The notes beneath the pieces are model-generated. The model was not told where the DNA came from and searched no databases. It saw only the letters and a list, made by a program, of their open reading frames with translations. Both the position numbers and the translations under genes were made by a program. From an uncultured Dermabacteraceae bacterium (GTDB taxonomy: Bacteria; Actinomycetota; Actinomycetes; Actinomycetales; Dermabacteraceae), in the NCBI GenBank assembly GCA_946223075.1, contig CAMILZ010000016.1:1-57393 (forward strand): a stretch of 57,393 nt of DNA. The letters run 5' to 3'. Every line of letters begins with the position of its first letter. The stretch's first letter is position 1. Below, in pieces: positions 27,329 through 36,580 of the stretch.

Positions 27329-30300
27329 ATGGCTTCTTCCGCGCGCACCCCTCAGCCGCCTTTTCCTTTCGTGCCGAGGGCTCTCATCGAACCGATGTTT
27401 GGCCGCGTTGTCGTGGAGCGCGCCGCCGATTTCGCGAACGACGAGCACATTCGCCTTCCCAACTGGGTGACGACCTCGACCGGGTCGAAGGGCGAGCTCA
27501 TCGGCGTCGTGCACGGCCGCGGCCCGGATCCGTACCGCGTGCGCGTGTCGCTTCACCGCGTGGATGATGACGAAACCGGCAGCGACGAGGGCGAGCTTCC
27601 CCTGTGGATTCCCGTGCAGTCGACGTGCACGTGCCCCGTGGTCATGAAATGCGAGCATGGTGCGGCTCTTGCACTGTGGTCGGGCCGGCAGGCGGAGCAG
27701 TGGAGCGAGAGCCGCGAGGCGGAGGCCGAAGCGGAGGCTGAGCAGCCCTCGTCGTGGCTCGAGACCCTCGCGCCACTTTTGCGTGCGAGCGACGACGAAA
27801 CGGAGGACACGACTCCTCTCGCGCTCGGCTTTGATCTCAAGGCCGAGCAGCTCCACAAGACCAGGTTCTCGTGGGGCTACGAGACGCTCACGAACGAGCA
27901 TCTCGAGGCGGGCAAGGGCGTGTACGTGTCGATTCGCCCGCTGCGCCGCGGCAAGCGCAACAACTGGATTAAGTCGGGTCTTTCGTGGCGCACGTTCGAG
28001 TACCGCATGAGTGGCCGCGGCTTCGATCCCGCGCATGCTGACGCCCTGACCAGGATTTTTGCGCTTTCGGAAGCGGATCGCAGCCATACGGCCGCCGTCG
28101 AGCAGCTGTGGATCAATCAGTTCCGCTCGCCGATTCTGTGGGAGGCTCTCGTGCGCGCTCGCGAGGCGGGGGTCGTGTTTGTGGGGCTCGAGAACGTGGG
28201 GGAGGTGCGTCTTGGGCAGGGGGCCGACGTTGGCCTCGACCTGAGCGGTGCCGATTCTCTCGAGGTGCGGGCTCTCGCTCGTATTGACGGTGAGCCGAGG
28301 CCCGAGGCGCGAATGCTCGGCTCGAACGGCGTGATCGACATCCACCCCGGCAAACGAGGCACGTTCGATATTGAGTTTGCCCCGACTTCCGCGCCGGTGC
28401 CGATGCCCGTGCAGCGCCTTGTCGAGGCGCGCACCCGCATCGATGTGCCAAAGAGTGACCGTGAGGCGTTCTTCGACAGCGCCCTTCCAAGGCTGAGCCG
28501 CGTCACGAGCGTCGCGAGCGGCGACGGGAGTGTCACGATGCCCGCGCCGAAGGCCCCGGTGCTGCGCGTCGACGTGGCCTATAGCGGCGCGAACACGGTC
28601 GAGCTCGCGTGGTCGTGGTTCTACCCCTCGACTCGAAGTCGCTTCGGCGTGTACCAGCAAGGCGGCGCTGGCCGTGACCGCGGCTTTGAGGATGAGCCCC
28701 TCGCCGAGCTGCGCGAGCTGTGGCCCACGGTGGGCGGGGCCCTTCCCACCGACCGCGCCCCCGAGGGCACCGAGAAGCTGAGCGACGTGGACACGGCGTT
28801 CTTTACCGAGCATGTGCTGCCCGAGCTCGAGGCGATGGAAGGCATCGACGTCGCGATTTCGGGCACGCGCCACACCTACCGCGAGGCCGACGGCGCTCCG
28901 TCCGTGCGCGTGAGGCAAACCGAGAATCCCGGGAAGAACGATTGGTTCGATCTTGGCTTTGAGGTCACGCTTGACGGGAAAACGATTCCGTTCCCCTCTC
29001 TTTTTGTGGCGCTTGCGAAGGGGCAGTCGAAGCTCCTTCTCGAGGACCGCACTTATTTCTCGCTCGAGCATCCGGCTTTCGATGCTCTGCGCGCCCTGAT
29101 TGCCGAGGGCGAGGCCCTCGCGGAGTGGGAGCCAGAGCGCCAGCAGATCTCGAAGTATCAGGTGGGGTTTTGGGAGGATCTCGCCGATGCCGCGGACGCG
29201 GCCGAGGCTGCCGACGGTTGGGAAGAAACCGTCGGAAAACTCAAGAACCTCGAGGCCATCCCGCGCACGCCCCTGCCTACCGGCGTGCATGCCGACCTGC
29301 GTTCCTACCAGCGCGAGGGCTTCGAGTTTCTTGCGCTGCTGTATTCGCTCGGGCTCGGCGGGATCCTCGCCGATGACATGGGCCTCGGCAAAACTCTGCA
29401 GGCGCTCACGCTTATCCAGCACGCGCGAGAGACGGCGAGCGCGGGGGAGGGGAGCGGCTCGGTGATGGTGCACGCGGGGGAGACCCCCGCCCAGGAGATT
29501 TCGGGTTCGACGCTTGCCGGCCCTCATCGCCCCTTCCTTGTTGTGGCGCCGAGCAGCGTCATTGGGGTGTGGCAGGCGGAAGCAGCGCGCTTCACCCCGA
29601 ACCTTAAGGTCACGCTCGTGGACCGCACGCGTCGAGCACGCAAAACGGAACTGCGGCGCGAGATCGAGGGTGCCGACATCGTCGTCACGAGCTACACGAT
29701 CGCCCGCATCGATTCGGAGGATTTCGCGCGCGAGCAATTCGCGGGGCTCATTCTCGACGAGGCCCAGTTCGTGAAGAACCGCGCCTCGCGCATCCACCAG
29801 TCGGTCAAGCGCCTCAAGGCTCCGTTCCGCCTCGCCATCACGGGCACCCCCATGGAGAACTCGCTTGGGGATTTGTGGGCGATCATGTCGATCGTTGCGC
29901 CGGGCGTGCTTGGCCCGCACGTGCAGTTTCGTTCGCACTTCACGCAGCCGATCGAATCGGGTGACCATCCGGAGAAGATGCCCGTGCTTCGCCGCCGGCT
30001 CCGACCGTTCATGCTGCGGCGCACGAAGGAACTCGTCGCGAAGGATCTGCCCGAGAAGCAGGAGCAGGTCGTCAAGGTCGAGCTCGAGGGCGCGCATCGG
30101 CGGATCTACGATTCGGTGCTTCAGCGCGAGCGCAAGAAGGTTCTCGGCCTCCTCGACGATATGGACAAGAACCGGTTCATCGTTTTTCGCTCGATCACGC
30201 TCCTTCGGATGCTCGCGCTCGATCCCGCGCTCGTGGACGACGGGGGCGACAAGAACGCGCCGTCCACGAAGCTCCAGGTGCTCTTCGAGCGGCTCGACGA

Positions 30301-30766
30301 AGTCGTGTCCGAAGGCCACCGCGTACTCGTGTTTTCGCAGTTCACGAGCTTCCTCGCGCGTGTTGCGGAGCAGCTTCGCGAGCGGCAGGTCGCCTATCAG
30401 TACCTCGATGGCTCAACGCGCGACCGCGCCGACGTGATCCGCGACTTCCGCGAGGGGAATGACCCCGTCTTTCTCATCTCCCTCAAGGCGGGCGGCTTCG
30501 GCCTCACCCTCACGGAGGCCGATTACGTGTTTCTCCTCGACCCGTGGTGGAACCCCGCCGCGGAAAACCAGGCGATCGATCGCACGCACCGCATCGGCCA
30601 AACGGAGCGCGTCATGGTGTACAGGCTCGTCGCCTCCGACACGATCGAGGACAAGGTTCTCGCACTCCAGGATAAGAAGCGCGCGCTTTTCGATTCGCTC
30701 ACGGACGGCGGCGAGGCCTTCAGCGCGCAGATCACCGCCGATGACGTCAAGGAGCTCTTCTCGTGA
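27329..30766 (+). CDS. SWIM zinc-finger SNF2-family helicase
   Basis: 1145 residues. An N-terminal SWIM zinc finger with the pattern CxC-x5-CxH (Cys100, Cys102, Cys108, His110) is followed by a long region of unknown fold (about 120-640) and a SNF2 motor. Walker A is DDMGLGKT (Lys688), motif II is DEAQ (810-813), and the helicase C-terminal part shows SLKAGGFGLTLT and a DRTHRIGQT motif. Such proteins are bacterial HepA/RapA-like DNA translocases of uncertain role. ATG 27329 has no good ribosome site but a TACCCT box 7 nt upstream, suggesting a leaderless message. The stop overlaps nnrD. Confidence 0.87.
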   Translation: MASSARTPQPPFPFVPRALIEPMFGRVVVERAADFANDEHIRLPNWVTTSTGSKGELIGVVHGRGPDPYRVRVSLHRVDDDETGSDEGELPLWIPVQSTCTCPVVMKCEHGAALALWSGRQAEQWSESREAEAEAEAEQPSSWLETLAPLLRASDDETEDTTPLALGFDLKAEQLHKTRFSWGYETLTNEHLEAGKGVYVSIRPLRRGKRNNWIKSGLSWRTFEYRMSGRGFDPAHADALTRIFALSEADRSHTAAVEQLWINQFRSPILWEALVRAREAGVVFVGLENVGEVRLGQGADVGLDLSGADSLEVRALARIDGEPRPEARMLGSNGVIDIHPGKRGTFDIEFAPTSAPVPMPVQRLVEARTRIDVPKSDREAFFDSALPRLSRVTSVASGDGSVTMPAPKAPVLRVDVAYSGANTVELAWSWFYPSTRSRFGVYQQGGAGRDRGFEDEPLAELRELWPTVGGALPTDRAPEGTEKLSDVDTAFFTEHVLPELEAMEGIDVAISGTRHTYREADGAPSVRVRQTENPGKNDWFDLGFEVTLDGKTIPFPSLFVALAKGQSKLLLEDRTYFSLEHPAFDALRALIAEGEALAEWEPERQQISKYQVGFWEDLADAADAAEAADGWEETVGKLKNLEAIPRTPLPTGVHADLRSYQREGFEFLALLYSLGLGGILADDMGLGKTLQALTLIQHARETASAGEGSGSVMVHAGETPAQEISGSTLAGPHRPFLVVAPSSVIGVWQAEAARFTPNLKVTLVDRTRRARKTELRREIEGADIVVTSYTIARIDSEDFAREQFAGLILDEAQFVKNRASRIHQSVKRLKAPFRLAITGTPMENSLGDLWAIMSIVAPGVLGPHVQFRSHFTQPIESGDHPEKMPVLRRRLRPFMLRRTKELVAKDLPEKQEQVVKVELEGAHRRIYDSVLQRERKKVLGLLDDMDKNRFIVFRSITLLRMLALDPALVDDGGDKNAPSTKLQVLFERLDEVVSEGHRVLVFSQFTSFLARVAEQLRERQVAYQYLDGSTRDRADVIRDFREGNDPVFLISLKAGGFGLTLTEADYVFLLDPWWNPAAENQAIDRTHRIGQTERVMVYRLVASDTIEDKVLALQDKKRALFDSLTDGGEAFSAQITADDVKELFS

Positions 30767-31626
30767 GTGCCCTGTCTGCCTTCGAAAACCTCGCACGTTA
30801 CTGGCCCGCGCCCACCGCGAGCGACCACAAGTACACGCGCGGCGTTGTGTGCATGGCGACGGGCAGCGAGCACTATCCGGGCGCGGCGCTCCTCGGCTGC
30901 GAGGCCGCGGCGCGTTGCGGCCTGGGCATGGTGCGCTACTTCGGCCCCGAGTCCGTCGCACGCATGGTCGTGGCGCGCACGCCCGAGATCGTTCCCGCCG
31001 TCGGCCGCGCACAGGTTTTCGTTGCCGGTTCGGGTTGGGAGGGCGCGGGCCGCCTCGAGATCGTGCGCGCGTGCATGAGGGAGACTTCCCCGGATGCACT
31101 TCTGGTCGCGGATGCGGGCGCGCTCGGCTCCGCCGATATTTTCACGGGTTCCGACGCTCGCCCCGCCCGCACCGTTCTCACTCCCCACGCGGGGGAAGCC
31201 GCGCATCTGCTCGAGGGCTGGGACCGCGCCCGAGTCGAGGCGTCACCTCGCGAGGCTGCCGAAGCCCTCGCCGAGTACACCGGCGCGACGGTGATCCTCA
31301 AGGGCCACACGACGTGGATCGCCGCGAGCGGCGAAGAAACTCGTGCCTCGACCTCGCCCACCTCGCGCCTCGCGACCGCGGGAACGGGCGATGCGCTCGC
31401 GGGCATCACCGGGGCGCTCCTCGCCCTCAACCACGAAAAGGTCACGAAGGAGCTCGAGCGGGGCAGCCGTCGGACCTTCCTCGCGGTGTGCGAAGCCGCC
31501 GTGACCCTCCACTCCTACGCTGCCGCCCTTGCCGCGGGGGAGGCTCAGGCGCCGATCCTCGCGAGCGACGTGACACGCGTGATCCCAAGCCTCTACGCTC
31601 GACTTTCCTCCAAGGCCGGCACGTAG
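30763..31626 (+). CDS. nnrD: ADP-dependent NAD(P)H-hydrate dehydratase
   Basis: 287 residues, GTG start overlapping the SNF2 gene by 4 bp (GTGA). It has the ribokinase-like fold of the NnrD/CarD family, with VLTPHAGE, VILKGHTTWI and AGTGDALAGI motifs; the last binds the nucleotide. It repairs hydrated NADH and NADPH using ADP, in the cytoplasm. The epimerase partner (NnrE) domain is not fused, so it must be encoded elsewhere. Two copies of the interspersed motif lie inside the gene (31146-31162 and 31462-31476). A terminator follows. Confidence 0.87.
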   Translation: MSALSAFENLARYWPAPTASDHKYTRGVVCMATGSEHYPGAALLGCEAAARCGLGMVRYFGPESVARMVVARTPEIVPAVGRAQVFVAGSGWEGAGRLEIVRACMRETSPDALLVADAGALGSADIFTGSDARPARTVLTPHAGEAAHLLEGWDRARVEASPREAAEALAEYTGATVILKGHTTWIAASGEETRASTSPTSRLATAGTGDALAGITGALLALNHEKVTKELERGSRRTFLAVCEAAVTLHSYAAALAAGEAQAPILASDVTRVIPSLYARLSSKAGT

Positions 31627-31640
31627 ACTGGACACAATCC

Positions 31641-31681
31641 GAAGGCGGCGCCCCAGAAAATTGAGGCGCCTTCTTTATTTT
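31641..31681 (+). terminator. Rho-independent terminator after nnrD
   Basis: Stem GAAGGCG (31641-31647) / CGCCTTC (31667-31673), with an A-rich loop and a following T-rich run TTTATTTT (31674-31681). It ends the SNF2-nnrD transcript just before the TerC-like gene. Confidence 0.8.
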
Positions 31682-31712
31682 CCGCTTGCACCCCAGCTCG
31701 AAGGGACCCTCG

Positions 31713-32732
31713 ATGGGTGAAATTTCCCTGCAGTTCGAGGTCATCTCGCTGATCGTCCTGGTGGCGATCCTCGTTGGTGACCTTCTCCTCGTTCTCAAGC
31801 GCCCCCACGTGCCGTCCTTCAAGGAATGCATCGGGTGGGTCGTGTTCTACGTTGCGCTCGCGCTGATCTTCGCCGTCACGCTCTACTTCCTCGCGGATCA
31901 CCAGGTCGCGGGCGAGTTCATCGCGGGCTGGCTCACCGAATACTCGCTCAGTATCGATAACCTCTTCGTGTTCATCGTGATCATGTCGAAGTTCGCCGTG
32001 CCGAGAAAGTACCAGCAAGAAGTGCTCATGGTGGGCATCATCATTGCGCTCATCGCGCGTGCGATCTTCATTCTGCTCGGCGCCGCCGTGATCGACTCCT
32101 TCGCGTGGGTGTTCTACATCTTCGCGATCTTCCTGTTCTACACCGCCTATAAGCAGGTCCAGGGTGAGGACGAAGAAGAGGAGGCCGAAGATGGCTTCAT
32201 CATGAAGAACCTCAAGAAGGCCATCCACGTTCACGACGATTACGACGGCAACAAGCTCCGCACGGTCGTGAACGGCAAGAAGGTCTTCACGCCGATGCTG
32301 CTCGTGTTCCTCACGATCGGGCTCACCGACGTGATGTTCGCGTTCGACTCGATCCCCGCGATCTTCGGCATCACGCAAAACCCGTTCATCGTATTCACGA
32401 CGAACCTGTTCGCCCTCATGGGCCTTCGACAACTGTACTTCCTGCTCGGCGGGCTCGTGGACCGCCTCGTGTACCTCCACTACGGCCTCGCGGCGATCCT
32501 TGCGTTCATTGGCCTCAAGCTCGTGATCCACGCGGCCCACGAAGCGCCGCTGTGGCCCAAGGACTCGGGCTTCGGGCACTTCGTGCACTCGATCCCCGAG
32601 ATCCCGATTTGGCTTTCGCTCGCGGTGATCGCCGGTTCGATGATCATCGCGATCATCGCCTCGATCCTGTGGGGTCCAAAGAACACGAACGAGGAGCCCG
32701 CGGCAACCGTCGAGGGTGGCGAGAGCCGCTAA
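31713..32732 (+). CDS. TerC-family integral membrane protein
   Basis: 339 residues from ATG 31713, which has an AAGGGA site; an upstream TTG at 31686 lies too close to the terminator. About nine membrane spans, with conserved acidic positions inside spans as in TerC/Alx proteins (TEYSLSIDNLFVF and DVMFAFDSIPAI). The family is linked to manganese export and metal or tellurite tolerance. The middle cytoplasmic loop is strongly acidic (EDEEEEAED). No yybP-ykoY riboswitch fits in the short space upstream. The VIT-like metal transporter follows. Confidence 0.85.
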   Translation: MGEISLQFEVISLIVLVAILVGDLLLVLKRPHVPSFKECIGWVVFYVALALIFAVTLYFLADHQVAGEFIAGWLTEYSLSIDNLFVFIVIMSKFAVPRKYQQEVLMVGIIIALIARAIFILLGAAVIDSFAWVFYIFAIFLFYTAYKQVQGEDEEEEAEDGFIMKNLKKAIHVHDDYDGNKLRTVVNGKKVFTPMLLVFLTIGLTDVMFAFDSIPAIFGITQNPFIVFTTNLFALMGLRQLYFLLGGLVDRLVYLHYGLAAILAFIGLKLVIHAAHEAPLWPKDSGFGHFVHSIPEIPIWLSLAVIAGSMIIAIIASILWGPKNTNEEPAATVEGGESR

Positions 32733-32786
32733 GGATAGCCTTTCCGGTCTAGCGGGCGAGGTTTCGAGAAGCGTAGCGTGGGCGCC

Positions 32787-33530
32787 ATGAGCAGCCCCGA
32801 TATTGCCTCCGAAACCTCGCCCGACCTGCCTTCCGAAGAATCGCACGATCGCGCCGAACACTCCGCACGCCTCAATCAGCTAAGGGCCGGCGTGCTCGGT
32901 GCGAACGACGGCATCGTGTCGGTCGCCGGCATGGTCGTCGGTGTTGCGGCCGCGACCCCCACCTTTGCCGCCCTCGCGATCGCTGGCGCCGCCGCGCTCA
33001 GCGCGGGCGCCCTTTCGATGGCCATGGGCGAGTACGTGTCCGTCTCAACCCAGCGCGATACCGAACGCTCCCTCCTCGCACGCGAGCGCCAGCGCCTTGC
33101 AGAGGAGCCCGAGCGCGAGCTCGACGCTCTCGCCGCGTCCCTCGAAGAAACCGGCATTCCCACGGATCTCGCGCGCCAGGCGGCCGAGCGCATGAGCGAG
33201 CACGACGCACTCGACGCGCACGCGCGGGTGCGCTACGGCATCGAAGAAGAAGCGATCGCCTCGCCGCTCGGTGCCGCGTTTGCGTCGCTTATTGCCTTCA
33301 CGCTCGGCGGTCTGCTCCCTGTCATCGCGGTGCTCGCGACGCCGGTGGCGCTCAAAGTCCCCGCAGTCGTTCTCGCGGTCGTGGTCGCGCTCGCCCTCAC
33401 GGGCTACATTTCGGCGCGCCTCGGCCAGGCGAAGGCCGGCCGCGCGACGATCCGCACGATTCTCGGCGGAACGGCGGCGATGGCGGTCTCGTACGGTATC
33501 GGTACGCTGCTCGGCGTGAGTGTGATCTAA
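32787..33530 (+). CDS. VIT1/CCC1-family iron or manganese transporter
   Basis: 247 residues from ATG 32787. The signature LRAGVLGANDGIVSVAGMVVG opens the first membrane span and marks the VIT/CCC1 family, which moves Fe2+ or Mn2+ across membranes. About five spans; between spans 2 and 3 lies the charged metal-binding loop rich in Glu (ERQRLAEEPERELDALAASL). The start has no ribosome site but a TAGCGT box exactly 7 nt upstream, fitting a leaderless transcript; GTG 32778 is less likely. Next to a TerC-type protein, it suggests a small metal-homeostasis cluster. It converges with gluQRS. Confidence 0.84.
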   Translation: MSSPDIASETSPDLPSEESHDRAEHSARLNQLRAGVLGANDGIVSVAGMVVGVAAATPTFAALAIAGAAALSAGALSMAMGEYVSVSTQRDTERSLLARERQRLAEEPERELDALAASLEETGIPTDLARQAAERMSEHDALDAHARVRYGIEEEAIASPLGAAFASLIAFTLGGLLPVIAVLATPVALKVPAVVLAVVVALALTGYISARLGQAKAGRATIRTILGGTAAMAVSYGIGTLLGVSVI

Positions 33531-33538
33531 CGGGAGCC

Positions 33539-34552
33539 TCAAGCACCGGGCGTGTACACCCAGGGCTCGCGCGAAAGCGACTCCGGGTTGAACGCCTCGA
33601 GGATGTCGCGCGCGCACCGGCATCCGGGAAGCCCCAGGGAGTTGCCGATCGTTTCGGCAACGTCCTCGGGGCTTTCGCCTTTGTCGAGGCGGTCGCGGAG
33701 GGTGACGGCGCCGTCGCGTTTCGCGAGGCGCGCCCCCTCGGTGTTGAGGGCGAGCGGCACGTGAATGTAGGAGAGGTGCGGCGAGGGGTGCGGCAGCGAG
33801 GAGCTCGCAGCAAGCGTCGGCCTCTCGCCCAAAAATTCCGGGTGCGGGAAGAGCCTCGGTGCGGCCTGCGCAAGCAGATCCGTGAGGTAGGCCTGGCGAG
33901 GGCTTGAGGTCAAAAGATCGTCGCCGCGCACGACCTGGTCAACCCCCGTCTCGATATCGTCCACGACCGCGACAAGGTTGTAGGCGTACATCCCATCGCC
34001 GCGCACGAGGACAAAATCGTCGACGTCGCCCTGTGTGTGACCCGCGTACAGGTCGGTGACGTCGTAGGCCCGCACGCTTGCGCGGAGCCTGAGCGACGGC
34101 TTGCGATTGAGTGCGCGCATCTTCTTCCGGCCCGCCTCGCGCTCGGCCTCGGTCAGGTCGCGGCACGTTCCGGGGTACGCCCCTGGCGGGGCATGAGGGG
34201 CTGACGGCGCCTCGTGAATCTCGCGACGCGTGCAGTAGCACTCGTAGACGAGACCGCGTTCGGTCAGTGCCGCGACGACCGTGCGGTAGAGCTCGAGGCG
34301 CGCCGATTGCCACGCGACGGGGCCGTCCCAGTCGAGCCCGAGTGCCTGCATGTCCTCGAGTTGCCTCTCGGCGCTGCCCTCTTTCACGCGGTTGAGGTCC
34401 TCCATGCGCATGAGGAAATCGCGGCCCGTGCGGCGCGCGAACACCCACGCGAGGATGGCCGTGCGGAGGTTGCCAAGGTGCAGGTCGCCGCTCGGTGAGG
34501 GCGCGTAGCGACCCGCGAAGCCGAAGGGGGAGTGAGGATTAGGCGTGGTCAT
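33539..34552 (-). CDS. gluQ: glutamyl-Q tRNA(Asp) synthetase
   Basis: 337 residues. It has the class I synthetase core with PSPSGDLHLGNL (HIGH-like), the adenylate-binding ED motif, and LAKRDG in the place of KMSKS. Cysteines of a zinc site appear as CYC and YPGTC. It lacks the anticodon-binding domain of GluRS, as expected for GluQRS, which charges glutamate onto queuosine of tRNA(Asp). The start overlaps the acetyltransferase gene by 14 bp. Whether this organism makes queuosine cannot be seen here. Confidence 0.88.
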   Translation of the reverse strand: MTTPNPHSPFGFAGRYAPSPSGDLHLGNLRTAILAWVFARRTGRDFLMRMEDLNRVKEGSAERQLEDMQALGLDWDGPVAWQSARLELYRTVVAALTERGLVYECYCTRREIHEAPSAPHAPPGAYPGTCRDLTEAEREAGRKKMRALNRKPSLRLRASVRAYDVTDLYAGHTQGDVDDFVLVRGDGMYAYNLVAVVDDIETGVDQVVRGDDLLTSSPRQAYLTDLLAQAAPRLFPHPEFLGERPTLAASSSLPHPSPHLSYIHVPLALNTEGARLAKRDGAVTLRDRLDKGESPEDVAETIGNSLGLPGCRCARDILEAFNPESLSREPWVYTPGA

Positions 34553-35111
34553 GGAGATCGAGGAGGTAGACGACGTGGGCGCCCGATTCCGTCGGGTCGC
34601 TTTCGGTGGAGAGGTCGAAGCCGAGGCGCTCGGCGAGGCGGCGCGCGGGGAAATTCTGATCGGCGGTGATGAACGCGGCCTCGCGCGGGGCGGTGCTCAA
34701 AGCAGCGACGGCGCGAAGGCTTTCGTTGAGGGCAGCCGTGGCGATGCCCGCCCCCCATGCCTCGGGCGTGAGCCGAACGTAGGTGTTTGCGACCCAGCGA
34801 TCACCAAGGGGCATTCCCGAGAGGCCCGCGACACCGAGGAATGCCCCCGATTGGACCTCACGGATCGCGTGATAGCCGTACCCGTCACGGTCGTGCGAGG
34901 CGATCCACACGTCGAGGACGCGCTGCATCTGGTCGACGGTCTCGAGCGGGCCGATCGTGTCGAGCTCGAACACGCGCGGGTCGGAGTGGAGGAGCCACAG
35001 CTCAGGTAAATCCTCGCGCGTCAACGGGGCGAGGGCGTGCGAGAGAGCCCCGCTCCCACGGCGAGCGTGGGGAACGGGGCTCTCGTTGCTCAGAGGTGCA
35101 GAGTCACTCAC
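34539..35111 (-). CDS. GNAT-family N-acetyltransferase
   Basis: About 190 residues. It has a GNAT fold with the acetyl-CoA loop region near LTPEAWGAGIATAAL and a C-terminal strand RRLAERLGFDLS, like RimJ/RimL-type enzymes. The substrate is unknown. The start is uncertain: GTG 35111 overlaps the preceding gene by 8 bp and gives a full first strand, but the first ~25 codons run through a stem-loop at 35043-35084; ATG 35138 or TTG 35024 are alternatives. It is cotranscribed with gluQRS, overlapping it by 14 bp. Confidence 0.72.
   Translation of the reverse strand: MSDSAPLSNESPVPHARRGSGALSHALAPLTREDLPELWLLHSDPRVFELDTIGPLETVDQMQRVLDVWIASHDRDGYGYHAIREVQSGAFLGVAGLSGMPLGDRWVANTYVRLTPEAWGAGIATAALNESLRAVAALSTAPREAAFITADQNFPARRLAERLGFDLSTESDPTESGAHVVYLLDLHDHA
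35043..35084. terminator. stem-loop between the DUF5324-like gene and the acetyltransferase
   Basis: GAGAGCCCCG (35043-35052) pairs with CGGGGCTCTC (35075-35084), continued by CTCCCAC / GTGGGGA with one bulge. It lies 20 bp downstream of the DUF5324-like gene on the minus strand and inside the apparent start of the acetyltransferase frame. There is no T-run. It may reduce read-through between the two genes. Confidence 0.55.
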
Positions 35112-35847
35112 CCTTGTGGGTGTTTTCCTTCTCGCCATCGGCGAGGGACTCGGGAACGTCGCCGGCCTCGGCCGCGGCCACGGAATCGGAAACCTCGGTC
35201 GAATCCTCTTCGCTCACGCCCGCGGCGGGGTAGTGCGAGCGAGCGAAGTCTGCCGGCGGGGCCCACGGGTCCTCGACCGGGCGGGTCTTCTGCCATGCGA
35301 GGTAGCCGGCGGTGCCGGCAACGGCGGCGAGGCCGAGCACGACGAGAACGGTGCCGACCTTCGACTTCTTCTTGTCGGCAACGGGGCTCGTGGTGGCGGC
35401 GGTACGGATCTCCGGAGCGCCCTTCTCCCACTCGACGCGAGCGGCCTCCACGGCAGCGGCAACGGCCGCACCGAGGGTCGTGTTCGCGGCATCCGCCGTG
35501 CGGCGCGCGCGGGGGAGGTAGTCAGCTTCGAAGTCGCTGCGGAACTTACGGGCGCGCGGGCCGACGTTGCGATCGAACTCGTCGGAAAGACGGCTCGAGA
35601 GGCCACTCACGCGCTCCTGGCCAGCGTTGAGGCCCTTGCGCACGCGCTTTTCGACCTCGGGTGCGTAGTCGCCGTAGAACTTCTCGGCGCGCTTGCGTGC
35701 CTCCTTCGAGGCTTCGCTGAAGAGCGGGCCGGCGTTATCGAGCGCCTTGCGCCACGTGCTCTGTGCCTGCTTCGCTTGCTTCTTGGCGTTCTTCGCGTGC
35801 TTCTTCGCGGCCTTCTTGGCCTCGCGCTTGGAATTGGTGAAAGCCAT
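35104..35847 (-). CDS. Ala/Lys-rich single-pass membrane protein, DUF5324-like
   Basis: 247 residues from ATG 35847. A very basic N-terminus (KREAKKAAKKHAKNAKKQAKQ) is followed by a long predicted helix or coiled coil rich in Ala/Arg/Glu, one membrane span (VGTVLVVLGLAAVAGTAGYLAW) and an acidic outer tail starting with a VEDPWAPP motif. The layout and its position divergent from ppiA-rhomboid match the DUF5324 protein beside ppiA in Streptomyces. Function unknown; a DNA- or envelope-associated role near the origin is only a guess. ppiA is divergently transcribed. Confidence 0.65.
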   Translation of the reverse strand: MAFTNSKREAKKAAKKHAKNAKKQAKQAQSTWRKALDNAGPLFSEASKEARKRAEKFYGDYAPEVEKRVRKGLNAGQERVSGLSSRLSDEFDRNVGPRARKFRSDFEADYLPRARRTADAANTTLGAAVAAAVEAARVEWEKGAPEIRTAATTSPVADKKKSKVGTVLVVLGLAAVAGTAGYLAWQKTRPVEDPWAPPADFARSHYPAAGVSEEDSTEVSDSVAAAEAGDVPESLADGEKENTHKGE

Positions 35848-36022
35848 CGCTGACCCTTTCGTTCGTGCGCCGGGTATCCCCGGCGGTGGTGTGGAAGTGC
35901 GGGTGATCGCCACGCCGCGATGTCTCAAGCCTACTAGCGGCCCATCGACTGATCACAGTTTCTATGCAGAATGGGCGAGTGCCGTTCAGCGGCATTCAGC
36001 GAGGGTGTGGGAGGATCAAGGC

Positions 36023-36559
36023 ATGTTTGCAACGCTACATACGAATCACGGCGACATCCGCCTCGAACTGTTCGATAACCACGCACCCAAGACCGTCGCG
36101 AACTTCGTCGAGCTCGCCAAGGGCGAGCTCGAGTTCACGAACCCGGTGACGGGCGACAAGGAAAAGCGCCCCTACTACGACGGCGTGATCTTTCACCGCA
36201 TCATCGATGGCTTCATGATCCAGGGCGGCGACCCGACCGGCACCGGCACGGGCGGCCCCGGCTACAACTTCGACGATGAGATCTCGGAAAAGGACTTCAA
36301 CGAGCCCTACGTTCTCGCCATGGCGAATGCCGGCAAGCGCATGAACGCCATCACGGGCCGCCCCTCGGGCACCAACGGCTCGCAGTTCTTCATCACCGTG
36401 GCCCCCACCCAGTACCTGCACGGCAAGCACACCGTGTTCGGCGAAGTTGCTGACGACGAGTCGAAGAAGGTCGTTGACGAGATCGCCAAGGTCGATACCG
36501 ACATGCGTGATCGCCCGCTCGAGGACGTCGTCATCAACTCGGTGACCATCGAAGACTGA
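36023..36559 (+). CDS. ppiA: peptidyl-prolyl cis-trans isomerase (cyclophilin)
   Basis: 178 residues from ATG 36023 with a GGAGGATC ribosome site. It is a single cyclophilin domain with the active-site stretch FHRIIDGFMIQGGDPTGTGT and the GSQFFITVAPTQYLHGKHTVFG segment. There is no signal peptide, so it works in the cytoplasm, catalysing proline isomerisation during folding. It is followed 21 bp later by the rhomboid gene, a pairing usual near oriC in actinobacteria. Confidence 0.92.
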   Translation: MFATLHTNHGDIRLELFDNHAPKTVANFVELAKGELEFTNPVTGDKEKRPYYDGVIFHRIIDGFMIQGGDPTGTGTGGPGYNFDDEISEKDFNEPYVLAMANAGKRMNAITGRPSGTNGSQFFITVAPTQYLHGKHTVFGEVADDESKKVVDEIAKVDTDMRDRPLEDVVINSVTIED

Positions 36560-36580
36560 CCCACAGGGTTCTCTTCGACG

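Noticed and set aside
27212..30319. 1035-codon open frame on the minus strand opposite the SNF2 gene
   Set aside because: Codon-bias shadow in high-GC DNA. Its translation is Arg/His-rich without domains, and the plus strand shows clear SWIM and SNF2 motifs.
31627..31712. yybP-ykoY manganese riboswitch before the TerC-like gene
   Set aside because: Only about 30 nt remain between terminator and start codon, too short for the riboswitch fold.
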